The translations under genes and the position numbers were made by a program. The notes beneath the pieces were generated by a model. It made no database searches, was not told the DNA's origin, and saw only the letters and a list, made by a program, of their open reading frames with translations. From Streptomyces sp. A0642 (GTDB lineage Bacteria; Actinomycetota; Actinomycetes; Streptomycetales; Streptomycetaceae), in assembly GCF_004795105.1 (NCBI RefSeq), contig NZ_SSBL01000015.1, forward strand, positions 1 to 64,000: a DNA stretch of 64,000 bases, given 5' to 3'. Positions 59,315-64,000 of this stretch are shown here, piece after piece. Within the stretch, counting starts at the first letter, position 1; each line of letters starts with the position of its first letter.

Positions 59315-60646
59315 TCAGCGCAGGCGGCCGGCTCCGGCACCCCGGTCGACCAGGCCCGGGACGGCGCGCGGGTGGTCGATCCTGGTGCGCAGCACCGGCG
59401 TCCATCCGGCTCCGGCGGTGAGCTGTTCCGCGGGGACGCCCGCGTTGTGGACGGCGATGAGGTCCGTCCGGCGGCCGTTGACGTAGTTGTCCGCGGCGGT
59501 CAGCGAGGACTCGGACCACTTCTTGAGGATCTTCGCCTGGTCGAATCCGGCCCCGAGACTGAACGCGTTGTGCTCGGCCACGAGCTGGGACTTGGAGCCG
59601 ATGCCGTACGTGTAGCCGTAGACGCTGCCCGTGGTGGCGACGAAGTGGTTGTTGTAGGAGTCGACCTGTCCGAAGCGGACGCGGGGGGCCCGCTCGTTCA
59701 CGTCCTTGAAGAGGTTGTGGTGCAGGGTGACCCGCAGCTTGCCGCTGTCGGTCGCGCCGGCGCCGTCGCTGTTGCCGATGAGCATCGTCTTGTCGTGGTT
59801 CTTGAGGACGTTCCACGAGACGGTGACCAGGTCGGCGCCCTTGACGATGTCGAAGAGACCGTCGTGCTGCTGGTACAGCTCGTCGAAGTAGCGGGGCTGG
59901 CCGGCGTCGGGGCGGTCCCCGTCGCTGAAGGTGTTGTGGTCGACCCAGACGTGGTCGGAGCCGTAGACGACGAGGTTGTCGTACTCGGAGTTCCAGTGGC
60001 CGGTGACGCCGTCCGTGGGGTCCCACTGGGGGAAGCAGTCGTAGGTGTCCTCGAACGAGATGTTCCGCACGATGACGTTGGAGACGTTTCGGATCTGGAG
60101 GCTGGCGCCGATGACCGTGGCGTCCTTGCCGACCCCGACGAGCGTCGTGTTGGACGGCACGTAGACGTTGACCGCGGCCTTCTGCAGCTCGGCGGAGGCG
60201 AGCCGGGCGTCCTCCAGAGGGCCGGACGGGACCTCGTCGCGGCCCCAGGTGGCCGGGTCGTAGGCGGCGAGGTACCTGTCCAGGGTGTAGCCGTCGGTCT
60301 GGTACGCCGCGCAGTCGATCGGGGTCCCGGCGGCGTCGGAGTTCCCGTGGACGGTGCCGTCGATCTTGATGATCTTCGGGGCGTCTCCCGCTTCCTCGAA
60401 GGCGGCGATGAGTTCGGCACGGTTGCTGACGGTGTAGACGTGGTCCGGGGTCGCGGCGGCGCCGCCGGTGGTGGAGCCGTCGGCTGCGGCCCAGCCGTCG
60501 CCCTGGGCGAGGACGGCCCGGTCGATGCCCGGGTGGTGGCCGTGGCCGCGCCCGGTGGCCTGGGCGGGGACGGACACGGCGAGCGCCAGGGAGGCGCAGC
60601 CCAGCACCAAGGCGATGGCGCGAGCATGACAGATGCGTGCGGGCAT
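59315..60646 (-). CDS. secreted pectate lyase, PL1
   Basis: A 443-aa secreted lyase of polysaccharide lyase family 1. The signal peptide ends near AQA-TGRG (residue ~31). The right-handed beta-helix has VWVDHNTFSDGDRPD (calcium-binding Asp residues) near 214, KNHDKTMLIGNSDGAG near 262, and the catalytic Arg region ERAPRVRFGQVDSYNNHFV near 297. ATG 60646 follows GAAGGAA. It is the last gene of a minus-strand pectin group (pectinesterase, binding protein, acetylesterase, PL1). Confidence 0.94.
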   Translation of the reverse strand: MPARICHARAIALVLGCASLALAVSVPAQATGRGHGHHPGIDRAVLAQGDGWAAADGSTTGGAAATPDHVYTVSNRAELIAAFEEAGDAPKIIKIDGTVHGNSDAAGTPIDCAAYQTDGYTLDRYLAAYDPATWGRDEVPSGPLEDARLASAELQKAAVNVYVPSNTTLVGVGKDATVIGASLQIRNVSNVIVRNISFEDTYDCFPQWDPTDGVTGHWNSEYDNLVVYGSDHVWVDHNTFSDGDRPDAGQPRYFDELYQQHDGLFDIVKGADLVTVSWNVLKNHDKTMLIGNSDGAGATDSGKLRVTLHHNLFKDVNERAPRVRFGQVDSYNNHFVATTGSVYGYTYGIGSKSQLVAEHNAFSLGAGFDQAKILKKWSESSLTAADNYVNGRRTDLIAVHNAGVPAEQLTAGAGWTPVLRTRIDHPRAVPGLVDRGAGAGRLR

Positions 60647-60711
60647 GGCGGTTCCTTCGGTGGTGAGGAAGGGGAAGCTGAGCGGGGAGGTGAAGTGGCG
60701 CGGGGCAGGCG

Positions 60712-61539
60712 TCAGGCCTGCGGCCAGGTGATCCATTCGAGCGGGATCGCGGAATCGGTGCGCCGTACGTCGTGCGGGGCCAGGACCCGCCCGGCCACCA
60801 GGGCGCGGGCGACGAGCCGTGCGACCTCGACGGCGCCGCGGGGCTGGAAGTGCGTGTTGTCCTGCCGGCCGTCGGGGTAGTTGGGCGACTGTCCGGGCTC
60901 GAGCCAGTTGAAGTACCCGAGCGTGCCCTCGGGGCCGAGCTCCTGCCAGCGCGCCAGCGTGAGCGCCTGGAGGTCGAGCAGGGGGACGCGCTCCTCGGCG
61001 GCCAGCGCGCGCATCGCGGCCGGGTACTCGCCGTGGGTGGGCCTGGCCGTGCCGTCGGCGGCGAAGCGGCGGCGCTCCACCGGGGTGAGCAGGACCGGGC
61101 GCGCCCGCCGGGACCGTGCGGCGTGCACGTACTGGCGCAGGCAGTCCTGGTAGGTGGTGTACGGGTCGGTGCCGCGGGCCGGGTCCTCGGTCTTCTCGTC
61201 GTTGTGGCCGAACTGGATCAGCAGGAGGTCGCCCTCCCGCACCTCCTCCAGCAGGGCGGCGAGCCGCCCCTCGTCGATGAAGCTCTTCGAACTGCGGCCG
61301 TTCATCGCGTGGTTGGCGACGGTCTGCGTGCGGCCCAGGAAGAACGGCAGGGCCATGCCCCAGCCGGTCTCGGGCGCCGCGTCCGCGTACTTCTGCGCGG
61401 CGGTCGAATCGCCGGCGATGTGCAGGGTACGGGGCCGGGGGCGGCCGGCCGGGCTGTGCGCCGCCGCGGCGGTGCCGGTGGCGAGTACCAGGGGCAGCGC
61501 CGCGAGGGCGGCCGCGGTCTGCCTGCGGGTGAGTGACAC
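60712..61539 (-). CDS. secreted SGNH hydrolase, rhamnogalacturonan acetylesterase-like
   Basis: A 275-aa secreted esterase expected to remove acetyl groups from rhamnogalacturonan and so open pectin to lyases. The signal peptide has an RR start (residues ~1-27). SGNH blocks are intact: HIAGDSTAAQKY (Ser), the Gly block around ANHAMNGRSSKSF, LLIQFGHNDEK (Asn) and QDNTHFQPRGAVEVAR (the His of the C-terminal DxxH block). GTG 61539 follows GAGAGAGG. It lies 65 nt before the PL1 gene and probably shares its transcript. Confidence 0.92.
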   Translation of the reverse strand: MSLTRRQTAAALAALPLVLATGTAAAAHSPAGRPRPRTLHIAGDSTAAQKYADAAPETGWGMALPFFLGRTQTVANHAMNGRSSKSFIDEGRLAALLEEVREGDLLLIQFGHNDEKTEDPARGTDPYTTYQDCLRQYVHAARSRRARPVLLTPVERRRFAADGTARPTHGEYPAAMRALAAEERVPLLDLQALTLARWQELGPEGTLGYFNWLEPGQSPNYPDGRQDNTHFQPRGAVEVARLVARALVAGRVLAPHDVRRTDSAIPLEWITWPQA

Positions 61540-61625
61540 GGTGGGGCTGCCTCTCTCATGGATGCGTAGCGGGGCGTACGGAGGCGTACGGCGGTACGGG
61601 GTGCAAGGAGAAGTGCAGGGGGAGA

Positions 61626-61666
61626 GGGACCGGCGGCGGGACGCGACCCGAGCCGCCGCCGGTCCC
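61626..61666 (-). terminator. hairpin between the binding protein and acetylesterase genes
   Basis: A 14-bp stem (61626-61639 with 61653-61666) and 13-nt loop lie just downstream of the binding-protein stop on the minus strand. It may partly separate that gene from the acetylesterase-PL1 pair. Confidence 0.7.
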
Positions 61667-61690
61667 CGGTCACCGGGGGACCGGCCGGCC

Positions 61691-63025
61691 TCAGCCGTTG
61701 CCGATCTCCTTCCACTCCTTCTGGGCCTTGTTCAGCTCGTCCGCGATCTTGTCGAGGAAGGCCTTCGCCGTGACCTTGCCGAGCAGCAGCTTCTGGAACT
61801 CCGGCTCGTTGTCCGCCTTGCTGATGTTGTTCCAGTCCGGCAGGTAGTACGGCAGCTGCACGATCTTGGTGGAGCCGTCGGTGAGGGCCTTCGCGGCGAG
61901 CTCGGTCGGCTCGGTGGCGCTGACCCACGGGTCCTTGGCGGCCTCCGTGTTGGCGGGGATGGCGCCCGCGGACTCGTTCCACTTGCTGTTGGACTCGTGC
62001 GAGGCGGCGAACTCGATGAACTTCCAGGCGGCGGTCTTGTTCTTGCTCGACCGGAACAGGCCCAGCCCGTCGACCGGGTTGGAGACCTGGACCCGAGTGC
62101 CGCCGTCACCGACCGGGTTCGGTATCCCGGCGAACTTGTCCTTGCCCAGCGCCTTCAGATGGTCCTGGTAGGAGCCGAGGTTGTGGCTCAGCATGCCGAT
62201 GGTTCCGGTGTCGAACTGGGCGACCATCTTGGTGAAGTCGTTGTTGACGTCGGCGGCGGGCGTCGCCTTCTTGTACAACGCCACGTACTTCTCCAGCGCG
62301 GCGACGTTCTTCGGGTCGTTGAGCGTCGTCTTGTCGCCGTTCCAGAACTCCGTGATGCCGGACTGGCCGTACGAGGCGTCGATCGCCTGGGCGATGGAGC
62401 CGGCGCCCCCGCGGATGGTGTAGCCGAACTTGTTGTCCTTGGCGGCGGTGAGCTTCTCCGCGGCCTTGTAGAAGTTGGCCCAGGTGGTGGGTGCTTCGAG
62501 GCCCGCCGCCTTGAACAGGTCGGTGCGGTACCAGAGGGCGCCGTTGTTGGCGGAAGTCGGCACGGAGTACATGTCGTCGCCCCGGCCGCCGGCGGCCTTG
62601 ACGCTCGCGACCATGCCCTCGACGAGCTTGCCGTTGAGCGAGGAGCCCTTGATCCGGTCGTTCAGCGGGTCGAGGGCCTCCTGCGAGACCATGTTGGCGA
62701 GGTAGGCGGTGCCCACGCCGCCGACGTCCGGCAGGCCGCCGCCCGCGATGGCCGTGTCGTACTTGGACTGCACGTCGGCGATCGGGATCGGCACGTACTT
62801 GACCTTGATGTCCGGGTACTTCGCCTCGAAGTCCTTGATGATCTCGGTCCACACGGCGGTGCGCGGACCGCCGTTGTTGTCCCAGAAGGTGATCTCGCCC
62901 TTGCCGCTGCCCTCGGTGCCGGTGTCGCTGCCGTCGTCACCGCAAGCGGTCGCGGTCAGTGCGAGCACCGCGGCCAGGGACACCGCGGCCGCGGCACGCC
63001 CCCGCTGCGTCTTCGAAATGGTCAT
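61691..63025 (-). CDS. sugar ABC transporter substrate-binding lipoprotein in the pectin group
   Basis: A 444-aa family 1 extracellular binding protein. The lipoprotein signal ends with TATAC (Cys 28). The mature protein opens with ITFWDNNGGPRTAVWTEIIK and carries the VGTAYLANMVSQEALDPLND and KTAAWKFIEFAASHE segments usual in oligosaccharide binders. ATG 63025 follows AGAAGAG. It lies between pectinesterase and acetylesterase genes, so a pectin fragment (oligogalacturonide or rhamnogalacturonan disaccharide) is the likely ligand. No permeases lie next to it within the window. Confidence 0.9.
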   Translation of the reverse strand: MTISKTQRGRAAAAVSLAAVLALTATACGDDGSDTGTEGSGKGEITFWDNNGGPRTAVWTEIIKDFEAKYPDIKVKYVPIPIADVQSKYDTAIAGGGLPDVGGVGTAYLANMVSQEALDPLNDRIKGSSLNGKLVEGMVASVKAAGGRGDDMYSVPTSANNGALWYRTDLFKAAGLEAPTTWANFYKAAEKLTAAKDNKFGYTIRGGAGSIAQAIDASYGQSGITEFWNGDKTTLNDPKNVAALEKYVALYKKATPAADVNNDFTKMVAQFDTGTIGMLSHNLGSYQDHLKALGKDKFAGIPNPVGDGGTRVQVSNPVDGLGLFRSSKNKTAAWKFIEFAASHESNSKWNESAGAIPANTEAAKDPWVSATEPTELAAKALTDGSTKIVQLPYYLPDWNNISKADNEPEFQKLLLGKVTAKAFLDKIADELNKAQKEWKEIGNG

Positions 63026-63094
63026 GGTCGGCTCTTCTCTCTCGGTTCTCTGGTGGGTCGTGTGCACTGCATGGGGGGTGCGAGGGGCTCCGGG

Positions 63095-64000
63095 TCAGTG
63101 GTGGGCGCCCTGCGGCGACCAGCCGTCCTCGCCCCTGAGGTAGTCGGAGATCTCGTGGTGCGCGGCGTCCGCGGCGGTCATCTGCGGCCGGTCCGCGGTC
63201 ACCGCGGCGCCGGGCCCGTACGTCCGGTACTCGCTGAACCGGGCCTCCTGCCACGGGAAGCCGCCCATCTCGCTCCACGGCGTGGCCTTGACCGCCGCCG
63301 GCAGCAGGGTCTCGCGGATCAGTACCTGGCCGACCGCGTCGGGGTTGCCGCTCGGGTGCCAGGGCCGGCCGAGGTGGAAGGTGTCCGCGGGGGCGTCGCT
63401 GATGATCCGGCTGCGGGTGATCAGGAAGCCGTACGGGTTGTCCTTCCATGTCGAGGCGGCCGTGATGTAGCCGTTGTTGGTGGCCGAGCCACGGCTCAGC
63501 GCCTTGATCACGGAGTGCTCGATGACCGTGGTGGCGCGGCCGTAGATGAAGTCGACGTCTCCCTCGATGTAGACGTCCCTGAGGTACACCCGGGCCTTCT
63601 GGGTGAGGACCGGGGTGTCGGTCATCAGGGTGTCCTGGTTGCCGAGGAACGCCGTGTTCTCGAAGGTCAGCCGGTCGCCGGTGGTCTTCACGGCGAGGGC
63701 CTGCTCACCGTTCAGCTCGACGGACGCCTCGTCGAAGTCGTTGGAGAAGGTGAGGTTGCGGGCGCTGAAGTCGTGTCCCTCCACGACGACGGTCGCGCTG
63801 CCCCAGGAGCCCTGGGTGGTGCCGTCCGGCTTGAGCTCGCCCGACGGGGTGTCGAAGACGACGAGCGTGTCCGAGCGGTGCCTGCCCGTGCCGACGAGCG
63901 AGACGTACGGCTGGTTCCTGCCGATCCTGACGTGCTCGCGGTAGACGCCGGGGGCGATCCGCACGGTGATCCGGCCGTCGTTGCCCTGCGGCACGGCGTC
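63095..64000 (-). CDS. pectinesterase, CE8 (5' end cut by the window edge)
   Basis: The 302 C-terminal residues of a pectin methylesterase; the reading frame is open at the window edge, so the start and signal peptide lie outside. CE8 active-site parts are present: the oxyanion-hole Gln and acid Asp in FLGNQDTLMTD, the nucleophile Asp in EGDVDFIYGRATTV and the Arg/Trp pair in FHLGRPWHPSG. The enzyme removes methyl esters from homogalacturonan, preparing it for the pectate lyases encoded downstream. It precedes the binding-protein gene by 69 nt. Confidence 0.93.
   Translation of the reverse strand, partial: DAVPQGNDGRITVRIAPGVYREHVRIGRNQPYVSLVGTGRHRSDTLVVFDTPSGELKPDGTTQGSWGSATVVVEGHDFSARNLTFSNDFDEASVELNGEQALAVKTTGDRLTFENTAFLGNQDTLMTDTPVLTQKARVYLRDVYIEGDVDFIYGRATTVIEHSVIKALSRGSATNNGYITAASTWKDNPYGFLITRSRIISDAPADTFHLGRPWHPSGNPDAVGQVLIRETLLPAAVKATPWSEMGGFPWQEARFSEYRTYGPGAAVTADRPQMTAADAAHHEISDYLRGEDGWSPQGAHH

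Noticed and set aside
57024..60026. 1000-aa minus-strand open frame across the sigma, membrane protein and PL3 genes
   Set aside because: It is Arg/Gly/Pro-rich with no domains and runs antisense to three clear genes. Long non-stop frames are expected at this GC content.

Overview
The window reads as Streptomyces chromosome. GC is very high throughout, third codon positions are almost always G or C, GTG starts are common, and neighbouring genes often overlap by 4 nt (ATGA/GTGA). The gene order from about 0.1 to 29 kb (phosphate transporter, cobalamin cluster, LAETG surface protein, ectABCD) matches what I recall of the Streptomyces coelicolor SCO1844-SCO1867 region. The rest looks like accessory carbohydrate-use and regulatory genes.

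0-2.6 kb: a class II aldolase is divergent from a Pit-type phosphate transporter with a candidate PHO box, followed by a 77-aa membrane protein and a strong terminator. 2.6-20.9 kb: a cobalamin riboswitch leads into cbiB-cobQ-cobN, a fused ChlI/ChlD-type chelatase subunit, cobO, cobB and cobI. An oppositely oriented ZIP metal transporter separates these from cobM-cobL-cbiG/cobJ-cbiX-cobC. The set mixes late cobalt insertion (CobN) with hallmarks of the early-cobalt route (CbiG, CbiX). 21-25 kb: an LAETG sortase-type surface protein, an amidohydrolase and a class V aminotransferase. 25.5-28.9 kb: ectABCD, from aspartate semialdehyde-derived diaminobutyrate to ectoine and 5-hydroxyectoine.

30-38.3 kb: a beta-1,4-galactan utilisation locus. 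It holds a secreted GH53 galactanase, a GH42 beta-galactosidase, a divergent sugar ABC importer (binding protein and two permeases) and a LacI-family regulator, with a LacI-type operator lying on the promoter between the arms. A 222-bp MITE-like element with 20-bp inverted repeats sits at the 3' end of the galactanase gene and contains its stop codon.

38.4-50.5 kb: small regulatory and metabolic units. These are an old yellow enzyme divergent from MarR with three copies of one palindrome, a class V aminotransferase, a 47-bp tandem repeat, a FrnE/DsbA-like protein, a possible immunity-type protein, AraC, a quinone oxidoreductase, a K+ channel gene with an apparent frameshift, a putative stress protein, a DUF1349 protein with an NADP aldehyde dehydrogenase divergent from IclR, and a GNAT. 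50.8-58.3 kb: envelope and signalling genes (PAP2 protein, polytopic membrane protein, histidine kinase, NarL-type regulator, penicillin-binding protein, SigE-like sigma factor with a membrane protein).

58.4-64 kb: a pectin-degradation group made of PL3 and PL1 pectate lyases, a rhamnogalacturonan acetylesterase-like SGNH protein, a sugar-binding lipoprotein without permeases in view, and a pectinesterase cut by the window edge. I saw no rRNA, tRNA, CRISPR array or complete insertion sequence. No wholly new system is evident. The most unusual observations are the MITE that carries a stop codon, the extragenic-repeat-like insert in the CobB linker, the channel frameshift and the repeated operators.
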